This document shows, piece after piece, positions 24,189-31,714 of a stretch of DNA of 35,482 bases. Source of the DNA: a virus; IMG/VR virus record IMGVR_UViG_3300028392_000166, positions 1-35,482 of that record, one strand, 5' to 3'. The translations under genes and the position numbers were made by a program. Position 1 is the first letter of the stretch; each line of letters starts with the position of its first letter. Under the pieces are notes generated by a model, which saw only the letters and a program-made list of their open reading frames with translations, ran no database searches and was not told where the DNA came from.

Positions 24189-24989
24189 ATGATAAAACTA
24201 AAAGATTTAATTCCTAATAATATACATGACCCATTTACTGGAGAAATCCACGAGGGGTTAATTCAAACTGTGGAGATAAATAAAGCTTTAGATATAATAA
24301 AAAAACAATTTAAAGACCTACAAGAATTTTCAGCCTTTGATGATGGGAGAGGGTCAATTTCTATAGAATTTAGACCTAAATATGTTGATACTAAAACACA
24401 AAATTATACAGGAAATTATCCTGATCCTAATATTTCTAAAATATTGGTACTATTGAATAATTTAGGATATTTCCCTTCATTAATACAATATAGACTTAAT
24501 AACTCAAGTCAAAAACCCAAATCCTCATTCTTTCCTTCTCTTAATAAGGATGTTCAACAATATTCAATGAAGTATAATTCTTCAAAATTTAGAGATTTAG
24601 TAAAAGATGAGGAACCCCCATTATTGATTTTTGATTTTGAAACTAAATATGATCCTACAGTTATTCCTCCTCAATTTATATACCATATAACAAATTCTAA
24701 TTATGTAGATAATATTAAAAAGATAGGTTTAAAACCTAAATCTTTAAATAAAAGATCTACTCATACTGAAAGGATATACTTTTCATTAGATGAAAGTAAG
24801 TCTAAAGCCTTATGGAATAATCTTAAATATGATTTGCCTAAAGGTAAAGGAGTATTATTAACTATAGATACTGAAGGTTTAACTAATACCTTTTATAATG
24901 ATCCTAATTTTAGTGGTAAAGGGATTTATACCTATGAAAATATACCACCCCAAAATGTAATTAAATACGAACCTATAACAGAAAATTAA
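24189..24989 (+). CDS. Putative ADP-ribosyltransferase-fold protein
   Basis: The product has 266 residues. The C-terminal ~105 residues read FIYHITNSNYVDNIKKIGLK, PKS, then a short loop and ERIYFSLDES, a strand LLTIDTEGL, and GIYTYENIPPQNVIKYEPI. The order 'YHxT...v..Ik..GLkPks...RIYfs...YT..nIPp..I' is that of a PARP/KptA-like ADP-ribosyltransferase fold, with His166 and Tyr197 as candidate NAD-site residues. The N-terminal ~150 residues are unrecognised. The opening MIKLKDLIPNN and the GEIHE-G site near residue 20 resemble a capsid-targeting peptide, so an injected Alt-like role is conceivable. It has its own promoter-like element. Activity is unproven. Confidence 0.45.
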   Translation: MIKLKDLIPNNIHDPFTGEIHEGLIQTVEINKALDIIKKQFKDLQEFSAFDDGRGSISIEFRPKYVDTKTQNYTGNYPDPNISKILVLLNNLGYFPSLIQYRLNNSSQKPKSSFFPSLNKDVQQYSMKYNSSKFRDLVKDEEPPLLIFDFETKYDPTVIPPQFIYHITNSNYVDNIKKIGLKPKSLNKRSTHTERIYFSLDESKSKALWNNLKYDLPKGKGVLLTIDTEGLTNTFYNDPNFSGKGIYTYENIPPQNVIKYEPITEN

Positions 24990-24992
24990 AAT

Positions 24993-25946
24993 ATGTCATT
25001 AATTGAAAGAAGAGATTTTTACAAACCATTCGAATACCAAGAAGCATTCGATTTTTACTTAGACCAACAACGCTCACATTGGTTAGCAGATGAGGTACCA
25101 TTAGCCTCAGATCTAAACGATTGGAAACAAAAACTTTCAGAAACTGAAAAAAACTTAATTGGTAATATTTTAAAATCTTTTGCTCAAACCGAAGTGCACG
25201 TAAACGATTATTGGTCATCAAAAGTATCACAATGGTTCCCAAAACCCGAAATAGTAGCTATGACTTCTACTTTTGGTTCATTTGAGGCTATTCATGCTCA
25301 TGCTTATGCTAGATTAAATGAAGCATTAGACTTAGAGGATTTTAAAGCCTTCTTAGAAGATGAGACAGCGGTAAATAAGATTGAGCGTTTATTAGATACT
25401 CCTATGGATACTCTAAATGAAAAAGCGCAGTCACTGGCTATTTTTTCTGCATTCACGGAGGGTGTTAACTTATTTTCTTCATTCGCAATTTTAATGTCTT
25501 TTCAATTAAGAAACTTAATGAAAGGTACAGGACAAATAGTGGCTTGGAGCGTAAGAGATGAGTCATTGCATTCAAAAGCAGGATGTTGGTTATTCAGAAC
25601 ACTGTTAGATGAAATGCCTGAATTAAACACAATTCAATTAAGAGACCAAGTAACAGAAGCATGCCATTTATCAGTACAATTAGAATTTGATTTTATAGAT
25701 AAGGCTTTTGAATTAGGTGAAGTAGAAGGTTTAAATATTTCTCAATTGAAAAATTTTATCAAAGCCCGAGCCAATGAAAAGATGGTAGAACTTGGATATT
25801 CTCCTGTGTATAATGATATTGACCCTAATCAACTCAAGCAGATGGATTGGTTCGGACACTTAACTAATGGGGTTGAACATCAAGATTTTTTTGCTGGAAG
25901 AAGTACTTCTTATGCTAAGTCTGTAGGAGATTGGAGCGATTTATAA
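24993..25946 (+). CDS. nrdB: Ribonucleotide reductase small subunit (class I, R2)
   Basis: The product has 317 residues. Metal ligands of a class I R2 are in place: Asp43 in LNDWKQ, Glu98 and His101 in FEAIHAHAY, Glu156 in FTEGVN, and Glu190/His193 in RDESLHS. Tyr105 sits four residues after His101, as the radical tyrosine (E. coli Tyr122) does after His118, so a tyrosyl-radical enzyme is expected. The C-terminus GRSTSYAKSVGDWSDL ends in an acidic/aromatic tail, as needed for binding the large subunit. It supplies dNTPs for phage DNA synthesis together with nrdA, from which it is separated only by an HNH endonuclease gene. Confidence 0.92.
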   Translation: MSLIERRDFYKPFEYQEAFDFYLDQQRSHWLADEVPLASDLNDWKQKLSETEKNLIGNILKSFAQTEVHVNDYWSSKVSQWFPKPEIVAMTSTFGSFEAIHAHAYARLNEALDLEDFKAFLEDETAVNKIERLLDTPMDTLNEKAQSLAIFSAFTEGVNLFSSFAILMSFQLRNLMKGTGQIVAWSVRDESLHSKAGCWLFRTLLDEMPELNTIQLRDQVTEACHLSVQLEFDFIDKAFELGEVEGLNISQLKNFIKARANEKMVELGYSPVYNDIDPNQLKQMDWFGHLTNGVEHQDFFAGRSTSYAKSVGDWSDL

Positions 25947-25972
25947 AAGAATCATGGGTAGTTTTTTCCCTT

Positions 25973-25984
25973 TACATATTTATA
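25973..25984 (+). promoter_or_regulatory. Candidate phage promoter upstream of HNH gene
   Basis: TACATATTTATA within CCCTTTACATATTTATA, 13 nt before ATG 25998; a near duplicate of the copy at 6684. Confidence 0.5.
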
Positions 25985-25997
25985 CTAAAACATAATT

Positions 25998-26669
25998 ATG
26001 GAAAGAGAATGTACTAAATGTAAAGAATTAAAAGGAATTGAGAATTATTATTGGGAAAACACAAGACAGCGTTACCAAAATATCTGTAAATCTTGTATAA
26101 AAATTAAATCTGAGATTCGATATATTGAAAAGAAAGATATAATTAATATTAAAAATAAAGAGTGGATAAATAATAATAAAGAAAAATTTAAAGCTCTTAT
26201 CAAAAAAAATAGAGGAAACTACAAAGAATATGATAAGGAATACGCTAGAAGTCATTGGGAAAATAAAAAAAATAATCCTGAATATCAATTAAAGCATAGA
26301 GAATATCAAAAAGAATATAAAAGATTAAAAAGACTAGATCCAATTTTTAGGTTAAAAGAAAATTTAAGAACCTATTTTTATAGAACTATTACTTTAAAAA
26401 GTAAATCTGTATTTAAGTATTTAGGTTGTACTTTAGATGAATTTAAAACCCACATTGAGATTAAATTTAATCATAAAATGAATTGGGAAAATTATGGAGA
26501 TTATTGGGAAGTAGACCATATAAGACCTATAGAAAGCTTTAATTTTAAAGACGAAAACGAAATAATAGAATGTTGGAACTATAAAAATCTTCAACCATTA
26601 ACAAAAAATAAAAACAGAATAAAATCAAATAAATATGAGCGTACAAGTAGACACCAGCCATTGGATTAA
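25998..26669 (+). CDS. HNH homing endonuclease between nrdB and nrdA
   Basis: The product has 223 residues. The N-terminus has two CxxC zinc knuckles (CTKC and CKSC). A long basic, Lys/Glu/Tyr-rich helical region follows (about 35-120), a likely DNA-binding extension. The nuclease core is YWEVDHIRPIESFNF with Asp173-His174, then CWNYKNLQPLTKNKNRIKSN, completing a His-Me/HNH finger. A free-standing HNH gene next to nrd genes is a familiar site of T-even-type homing. Its last 35 nt overlap the nrdA start in another frame. It has its own promoter-like element. Codon use is more A/T-rich than the flanking nrd genes. Confidence 0.82.
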   Translation: MERECTKCKELKGIENYYWENTRQRYQNICKSCIKIKSEIRYIEKKDIINIKNKEWINNNKEKFKALIKKNRGNYKEYDKEYARSHWENKKNNPEYQLKHREYQKEYKRLKRLDPIFRLKENLRTYFYRTITLKSKSVFKYLGCTLDEFKTHIEIKFNHKMNWENYGDYWEVDHIRPIESFNFKDENEIIECWNYKNLQPLTKNKNRIKSNKYERTSRHQPLD

Positions 26670-28362
26670 GGGCAAGAATTACCCAGAGTGGTTTGATCAA
26701 ATAGGATTAGATATAGTTTCAAACGGGTATCTTTTACCCGAAGAAGATGTATTTAAAGCATTTTTAAGAGTAAGTAAAGCATCTGCTAAAAGATTAAAAC
26801 GTAAAGACTTACAACCCTTATTTTATGAGGCATTAACCAAAAACTGGTTATGTTTAGCCTCTCCGGTATTAAGTAATCTAGGAACCGAAAGAGGAATGCC
26901 TATTTCATGTTTTGGAATTGATGTAGAAGATTCAATTGAAGGGATTGCAGGTTCTAATTCAGAATTAATGAGATTAACTTCACAAGGTGGTGGAGTAGGA
27001 ATTGGTTTATCTCGTATTAGAGGTAGAGGTAAACTTATTAAAGATAATGGTACTTCTGAAGGAATTGTGCCTTGGGCTAAAATGTTTGACTCAACTATCT
27101 TAGCTACAAATCAAGGATCAGTTCGTAGAGGAGCAGCATCAGTTAACTTATCTATTAATCACCCTGATATTGAAGAATTTTTAGGAATTAGAAGACCAAA
27201 AGGTGATGTTAATAGACAATGTTTAAACTTACACCAATGTGTTTCAATTGATGATTTCTTTATGAATAAACTTGAAGAAAGAGATCCAAAAGCTTTAAAA
27301 CTATGGGGTGAGATTTTAAAAACACGTTTAGAGACAGGTGAACCTTACATTATGTACGAAGATAACGTTAATAATGCTAATCCTCAAGCATATAAAAATA
27401 ATAACCTTAAAGTAACAATGACGAACATTTGTTCTGAAATTGCGCTTTACACAGATGAGTTACATTCATTTATTTGTTGTTTATCTTCATTGAATCTTGC
27501 GAGATGGGATGAATGGAAAGATTACAAATTTGAAAATGGAATGACTTTACCTGAAATATCTACATGGTTTTTAGAAGGAGCATTACAAGAATTCATTGAT
27601 CGTGCTAAAAACATTAAATTCTTTGAAAATACTGTAAGATCTGCAACAAAAGGTAGAGCAATTGGTTTAGGTGTATTAGGGTGGCATACATTCTTACAAT
27701 CTAAAAACTTACCATTTACTGGAATACCAGCAGACACTTACACTAGAATGATGTTTTCATTTATTGAAGAAGGAGCATTAAAAGCCTCTAAAGAACAAGC
27801 AGAAATGTACGGAGAACCAGAATGGTGTAAAGGAACAGGATTAAGACATTCACATCACTTAGCTATTGCACCAACAGTATCAAATGCTCATATTTCGGGT
27901 GGTGTTTCACCTTCAACTGAACCAATTCCTGCTAATGTTTTTAATTTAAAAACAGCAAAAGGTGTTTTTATTAAGAAAAATAGAATATTGGAAAAAGTAT
28001 TAGCTGAGAAAGGGTATAACATTGATAGTATTTGGGATCAGATATTAAAAGATAAAGGATCTGTATTAGGTTTACCTGATTATATTCTATCTCCTGAAGA
28101 GAAGGAAGTATTCCTAACATTTAAGGAGATTAATCAATTAGAATTAGTAAGACAAAATGGTATTAGACAAAAATATGTTGATCAAGCAATGTCTTTAAAT
28201 CTTTCATTCGATCCTAATGATACCCCTAAATTTATTAGTACCGTACATAAAGAAGCCCATAAACTAGGTATAAAAACTTTATACTATTTAAGAACCGAAT
28301 CAGTACTTCGAGGGGATAATTTACAAAGGACTGCAGATAGTTGCACTTCTTGTGAAGGATAG
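26635..28362 (+). CDS. nrdA: Ribonucleotide reductase large subunit (class I, R1)
   Basis: The product has 575 residues, shorter than E. coli NrdA (761). It starts directly with the catalytic part (PEWFDQIGLDIVSNGYLLPE), so there is no N-terminal ATP-cone for overall activity control. Active-site Cys92 is in PISCFG. Asn264, Cys266 and Glu268 lie in TNICSEI. The partner cysteine is Cys281 or Cys282. The radical-transfer pair Tyr550-Tyr551 is in TLYYLRTES. The C-terminal redox pair is CTSC (570 and 573). It reduces ribonucleoside diphosphates with NrdB. The start at 26635 overlaps the HNH gene; no closer Met gives a complete N-terminus. A terminator follows. Confidence 0.93.
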   Translation: MSVQVDTSHWIKGKNYPEWFDQIGLDIVSNGYLLPEEDVFKAFLRVSKASAKRLKRKDLQPLFYEALTKNWLCLASPVLSNLGTERGMPISCFGIDVEDSIEGIAGSNSELMRLTSQGGGVGIGLSRIRGRGKLIKDNGTSEGIVPWAKMFDSTILATNQGSVRRGAASVNLSINHPDIEEFLGIRRPKGDVNRQCLNLHQCVSIDDFFMNKLEERDPKALKLWGEILKTRLETGEPYIMYEDNVNNANPQAYKNNNLKVTMTNICSEIALYTDELHSFICCLSSLNLARWDEWKDYKFENGMTLPEISTWFLEGALQEFIDRAKNIKFFENTVRSATKGRAIGLGVLGWHTFLQSKNLPFTGIPADTYTRMMFSFIEEGALKASKEQAEMYGEPEWCKGTGLRHSHHLAIAPTVSNAHISGGVSPSTEPIPANVFNLKTAKGVFIKKNRILEKVLAEKGYNIDSIWDQILKDKGSVLGLPDYILSPEEKEVFLTFKEINQLELVRQNGIRQKYVDQAMSLNLSFDPNDTPKFISTVHKEAHKLGIKTLYYLRTESVLRGDNLQRTADSCTSCEG

Positions 28363-28386
28363 TGGGTCTTAACACTTTTTAAAATA

Positions 28387-28412
28387 AAGCCTCAATTAAC
28401 ATTGGGGCTTTT
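28387..28412 (+). terminator. Intrinsic terminator after nrdA
   Basis: A 10-bp stem AAGCCTCAAT / ATTGGGGCTT (one G-T pair), loop TAAC, followed by TT that merges into the next promoter-like element. Confidence 0.8.
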
Positions 28413-28422
28413 AATATTTATA
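28412..28422 (+). promoter_or_regulatory. Candidate phage promoter of the lysis cassette
   Basis: TAATATTTATA begins at the end of the nrdA terminator, 57 nt before the first lysis gene. The gap 28423-28479 is A/T-rich leader without other visible structure. Confidence 0.5.
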
Positions 28423-28479
28423 CCAAAATATAGTTCTATTAAATAAGTTATAGATTTATTAATTTTAATAAAAAGTACT

Positions 28480-28746
28480 ATGGCATTTAAAGACATTTTT
28501 AAAAAGTCAAATGATTATAACGAGAAGGTTGTAATAGGTTTTATGGCATTTATGGTCATGGTAATTGCCTTTGGAGTTAACATAGTAGCAAGTTGGTTAG
28601 GAAAAAAGTTTGAAATAAATGAATACATCTTTGATGCATTTATGTACATAACTTTAGGCTCATTCTTACCAGATGTTATAGAAAAATTCTCTCAATTTAG
28701 AAATAAAAAACAATCATCAAACCCTGAAGAGGAACCTAAAGAATAG
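28480..28746 (+). CDS. Putative holin-like small membrane protein
   Basis: The product has 88 residues. It has a short basic N-terminus (MAFKDIFKKSNDYNEK), a first transmembrane segment (about residues 18-41, VIGFMAFMVMVIAFGVNIV), and a second hydrophobic segment (about 50-67). The C-terminus is highly charged (NKKQSSNPEEEPKE). Two membrane spans plus a charged tail and a position 5 nt before the endolysin gene suggest a class II-type holin. A second holin candidate lies after the endolysin gene, so which of the two forms the lesion is open. It starts in an ACTATG context. Confidence 0.6.
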   Translation: MAFKDIFKKSNDYNEKVVIGFMAFMVMVIAFGVNIVASWLGKKFEINEYIFDAFMYITLGSFLPDVIEKFSQFRNKKQSSNPEEEPKE

Positions 28747-28751
28747 TTTAC

Positions 28752-29363
28752 ATGAGTTTAAAAAGTTTACAAGAAAAGCTAGGCTTAGTAGCAGATGGCA
28801 ATTTTGGGCCTGCTACAATGAAAGCAGCAATGGGGCATTACAAAATGACCCCAGCAAGAGCAGCACACTTCTTCGGGCAGACAGCACACGAGACAGGAGG
28901 ATTTACTATATTTACAGAAAATCTAAACTACTCAGCAGATGGATTAAAAAGTATATTTGGAAAATACTTTCCAGGTAACTTAAATGAGATATATGCTCGC
29001 AACCCTGAAAAAATAGCTAACCATGTGTATGCTAGTAGAATGGGTAATGGAAACGAAGCCTCGGGAGATGGATACAAATTCAGAGGAAGAGGTGCTTTGC
29101 AGATAACAGGTCATGATAATTATGTAGCATTTGCTCAGTCGTTATCTAAACCAGAGATAATAGAACATCCAGAATTAGTTGCAACAGTTTATTCATTCGA
29201 GTCAGCAATATTCTTTTTCGATAAAAATAAACTATGGTCAATATGTGATCAAGGAATTAATGATGTATCAATCCTAACTCTAACCAAAAAAATAAATGGA
29301 GGAGTAAATGGATTAGCAGATAGATCAGAGAGAACCAAAAAATACTACCAATACGTTAAGTAA
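28752..29363 (+). CDS. Endolysin, GH19 chitinase/lysozyme-type
   Basis: The product has 203 residues. An N-terminal half-repeat SLQEKLGLVADGNFGPATMK resembles a peptidoglycan-binding (PG_binding_1) unit. The GH19 domain follows: FFGQTAHETGGF with candidate catalytic Glu47, and ENLNYSADGL with Glu56. Next are ANHVYASRMGNG, YKFRGRGALQITGHDNY and INGGVNGLADRSERTKKYY, all typical of phage GH19 endolysins. It cleaves the glycan strands of peptidoglycan at the end of infection. No signal peptide is present, so export depends on a holin, in line with the two holin-like genes flanking it. Confidence 0.92.
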   Translation: MSLKSLQEKLGLVADGNFGPATMKAAMGHYKMTPARAAHFFGQTAHETGGFTIFTENLNYSADGLKSIFGKYFPGNLNEIYARNPEKIANHVYASRMGNGNEASGDGYKFRGRGALQITGHDNYVAFAQSLSKPEIIEHPELVATVYSFESAIFFFDKNKLWSICDQGINDVSILTLTKKINGGVNGLADRSERTKKYYQYVK

Positions 29364-29371
29364 GTTACTAT

Positions 29372-29818
29372 ATGAAAACAACAACTATTATATATCTATC
29401 ATTGACAACAGTATTATCATTTATCGTGTCTTATTTTACTCACATCGTTATTGATAATGTGTATCAATTTCTATCAATATGTGTAGTTATATTTGCCGAT
29501 GGATTCTTTGGAATGTGGGCAGGAACTAAAAGAGAAGGATTTAAAACGTATAAAGCAATTAAAGTAGTAAAGACTTTCATCTTTTGGATAATACTATTAT
29601 CAGTTGTTCTTTCAATCCAAAAAGGATTTACAGGAGTGGGATGGTTGAGTTCGACAATACTACCTCCATTCTTAATCTTCCAAGTAATTTCAATTCTTAA
29701 GAATGCTTCTAAGGTAGATTTAATTCATATTGACTTAATTACAAAATACTTAGATAAGATCGATCAACACAAGGACGAAGTCAAAGAACAATTAGAAAAA
29801 GTAAATGAGCGAAAATAA
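29372..29818 (+). CDS. Holin, Phage_holin_4-type membrane protein
   Basis: The product has 148 residues with four hydrophobic segments (about 5-22, 27-48, 66-86 and 93-112) and a charged coiled-coil C-terminal tail of ~30 residues (KYLDKIDQHKDEVKEQLEK). The central pattern FADGFFGMWAGTKREGFKTY, plus LPPFLIFQVISILKNAS, matches the Phage_holin_4 family, which controls timing of endolysin release. It lies 8 nt after the endolysin stop and overlaps the spanin-like gene by 14 nt, so the four genes form one lysis operon. Confidence 0.72.
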   Translation: MKTTTIIYLSLTTVLSFIVSYFTHIVIDNVYQFLSICVVIFADGFFGMWAGTKREGFKTYKAIKVVKTFIFWIILLSVVLSIQKGFTGVGWLSSTILPPFLIFQVISILKNASKVDLIHIDLITKYLDKIDQHKDEVKEQLEKVNERK

Positions 29819-30446
29819 AACATTATTTGAAAAAGTAGATTTAAAAACTCTACTAATAGCAGGACTAATGATAGCACTATTCCTTACTAATGTATTTAGT
29901 AACTGTAGTGGAGATAAGAATAAAGGAGACATCACATTAGATGGAAAAAAGTATGAAATAGTAAAGCATACAATAGATACTGTTACAGTAAATAAAGACA
30001 CCACGATATACAAACCAGGTAAAACTATTTATAAGGATAGAACTATCTATGTAAAAATACCTGTAATAGTAGACTCTGCTTTAGTTGTCAAGGAGTATTA
30101 TGCTGAAAATGTATATAAAGATAGTTTACTCTTAGGTAACGATCTAGGACAAGTATACATTACAGACACAATCTCTCAGAATAAGATTAAAGGTAGAAAG
30201 TTCGAAGCCAAACTAAAACAAACCACAATCCAAGATAAAACTATAGTAAAAGAACTCCCTAAATCTCAACTATACGTTGGAGGTGTAGCCGGATTCGATA
30301 AAAAAAATTTAGTCAACTTTGTAGGACCTTCTCTTATTTTTAAATCAAAAACAGATAAACTATATGCACTATCAGTTGGGTATGGCTTAGGAGGAGAATT
30401 TGTAGTACAAGGAGGACTATTTTGGAAAATAGTATTACATAGATAG
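29805..30446 (+). CDS. Spanin-like envelope protein of the lysis operon
   Basis: The product has 213 residues. The N-terminus is cytoplasmic and short, followed by one membrane segment (about 15-32, TLLIAGLMIALFLTNVFS) and Cys34. A long Lys/Asp/Thr-rich periplasmic region has repeated DTxTVNKDTTIYK-type strands. The last ~60 residues (LYVGGVAGFDKKNLVNFVGP, then YALSVGYGLGGEFVVQGGLF and WKI) look like outer-membrane beta-strands. I recognise this layout from lysis-adjacent proteins of flavobacterial phages. A single protein joining the inner membrane to the outer would act as a spanin. The lipobox around Cys34 (VFSNC) is poor, so an N-terminal anchor is more likely. Confidence 0.5.
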   Translation: MSENKTLFEKVDLKTLLIAGLMIALFLTNVFSNCSGDKNKGDITLDGKKYEIVKHTIDTVTVNKDTTIYKPGKTIYKDRTIYVKIPVIVDSALVVKEYYAENVYKDSLLLGNDLGQVYITDTISQNKIKGRKFEAKLKQTTIQDKTIVKELPKSQLYVGGVAGFDKKNLVNFVGPSLIFKSKTDKLYALSVGYGLGGEFVVQGGLFWKIVLHR

Positions 30447-30456
30447 AAATAAATTT

Positions 30457-30475
30457 GGCTCCCGCAGGGAGCCTT
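30457..30475 (+). terminator. Probable terminator after the lysis operon
   Basis: Perfect stem GGCTCCC / GGGAGCC with loop GCA, followed by TTATTATATTTA, as at 18985. Confidence 0.7.
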
Positions 30476-30477
30476 AT

Positions 30478-30485
30478 TATATTTA
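30478..30485 (+). promoter_or_regulatory. Variant promoter-like element (TATATTTA)
   Basis: TATATTTA followed by G, 24 nt before the DpdA-like gene. It is the same variant and the same hairpin context as at 19006. Confidence 0.4.
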
Positions 30486-30509
30486 GTTATTAAATTTAAA
30501 CATTAAGTT

Positions 30510-31304
30510 ATGAAGATTTCACATGAAGTTCCAATCTCTCTATTTGAGTACAATAATGAATGGTCAGATTTTGATTATTGTCTCCCTATTTTCATGGATA
30601 AATATCCAGAGTATAGACAACATTTTTTAGATCAAAAAGAAAGAGATAGATTTATTATTATGGATAACTCTTTATTTGAAGGGTATTCACATACAACTCA
30701 AGATTTATTAGAAAAAATAGATCTAATTCAACCTAATATATTCATTGTGCCTGATGAGTGGAATGAACGCGATCTTACGGCGAAAAACGCAAAACATTGG
30801 ACTCAATATAAAATGCCATTCAAAACTAAGTTAATGGTAGTATTGCAGGGAAAAACGGTAAGTGAAATTCATACTCTATATCAACAATGTGTTGATTTAG
30901 GTTATACTCATTTTGCTTTTAATCATTCTTCTGTTGTATATCAAGAATTAGGTGGATCTGAAAATGTATTAGCTAACCAATCTGTTGGTAGAGTATTATT
31001 AATTCAATTTTTATTATCTCAAAATGTAATAAAAGACCACCATTATATCCATTTATTAGGAGCTTCAACACCTCAAGAATTTACTTACTATAGAGATGCT
31101 CAGCCTAATTTAATTAATTCAGTTGATACTTCAAATCCAATTATTTGCGGTGCTTTAGGTAAAAGATATACTGATATAGGTTTATTAGAAAAACCATCAA
31201 ATAAAATTGAAGAGTTTATGGAAAAAGATTTGTCTTCTCAATTAGAAGATATTATATTTAATGTAAATAAATTTAAAGAATTTTGTAATAATGGTAAAAT
31301 ATAA
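30510..31304 (+). CDS. DpdA-like tRNA/DNA-guanine transglycosylase family protein
   Basis: The product has 264 residues. The TIM-barrel order of the TGT/DpdA superfamily can be followed. IIMDNSLFEG with Asp52 stands where TGT has DSGGF. IFIVPDEWNERDLTAKNA (PDE at 81-83) corresponds to the 'P.D' strand. LMVVLQGKTVSEIHTLY (LQG 112-114) matches the highly conserved V.QG strand. HYIHLLGAS follows, then NSVDTSNPI with Asp206 as the likely nucleophile position. The zinc-binding Cys cluster of tRNA-TGT is absent, as in DpdA. DpdA inserts preQ0 or a derivative in place of guanine in phage DNA to evade restriction. QueC is encoded ~400 nt downstream, which supports this call. Confidence 0.6.
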   Translation: MKISHEVPISLFEYNNEWSDFDYCLPIFMDKYPEYRQHFLDQKERDRFIIMDNSLFEGYSHTTQDLLEKIDLIQPNIFIVPDEWNERDLTAKNAKHWTQYKMPFKTKLMVVLQGKTVSEIHTLYQQCVDLGYTHFAFNHSSVVYQELGGSENVLANQSVGRVLLIQFLLSQNVIKDHHYIHLLGASTPQEFTYYRDAQPNLINSVDTSNPIICGALGKRYTDIGLLEKPSNKIEEFMEKDLSSQLEDIIFNVNKFKEFCNNGKI

Positions 31305-31434
31305 ATTAGTACAAATTGTAAACCCAATATTAAGAATATTTGGGTATGGGTTTCAAAGAATGGGTCAATTTGATTCCGAAAATTTTGAAATAATTTACCA
31401 TCCTTGGGAATTAAAAAAATTAAAACAAAAATAG
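31291..31434 (+). CDS. Small hypothetical protein (47 residues)
   Basis: A short frame fills the space between the DpdA-like gene, which it overlaps by 14 nt, and the next gene (4-nt gap). The product is basic and aromatic: MVKYKLVQIVNPILRIFG, then GYGFQRMGQFDSENFEIIYH, then PWELKKLKQK. Its codon pattern and tight fit suggest a real gene, but I do not recognise it. No membrane segment is convincing. Confidence 0.5.
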   Translation: MVKYKLVQIVNPILRIFGYGFQRMGQFDSENFEIIYHPWELKKLKQK

Positions 31435-31438
31435 AGTT

Positions 31439-31663
31439 ATGGAAGTACAAAAACCGCACATGATGTCTCTTTATGAGTATCTAGGTAGAGCAGCAGGGTC
31501 CGAATTAGGTAAACAAGTAGCAGAAGTTGCTGTTAAATTAAGAGAAACTATTCAAGAGCAAGAAGTTTCAAATCCTAAATATGCAGGTAAAGTAAAACTC
31601 TATCGTAGAGAATTTCTTGATGAATATTTTGGAAAGAAAATCTACGAAGGAGAGAAAAAATAA
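31439..31663 (+). CDS. Small conserved phage protein, function unknown
   Basis: The product has 74 residues. MSLYEYLGRAAGSELGKQVA followed by NPKYAGKVKLYRREFLDEYF is a pattern I know from short uncharacterised proteins of flavobacterial phages. It is helical in the first two-thirds and basic/aromatic at the end. It starts in a GTTATG context. It lies between the DpdA-like and QueC genes and probably shares their transcript; a link to DNA modification is unproven. Confidence 0.6.
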   Translation: MEVQKPHMMSLYEYLGRAAGSELGKQVAEVAVKLRETIQEQEVSNPKYAGKVKLYRREFLDEYFGKKIYEGEKK

Positions 31664-31664
31664 T

Positions 31665-31696
31665 AACGTTTGCCTATACGTTTTAAATACCTGGCA
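31665..31696 (+). promoter_or_regulatory. Possible H-type pseudoknot in the queC leader
   Basis: Stem AACGT (31665-31669) / ACGTT (31678-31682) closes an 8-nt loop. The loop's TGCC (31671-31674) is complementary to GGCA at 31693-31696, which would form a compact pseudoknot ending 18 nt before the queC ATG. The geometry resembles small preQ1-type riboswitches, but I cannot match their sequence consensus. It could simply be a leader structure or a chance pairing. Confidence 0.3.
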
Positions 31697-31714
31697 CAAA
31701 TTAAAAAATAAATT

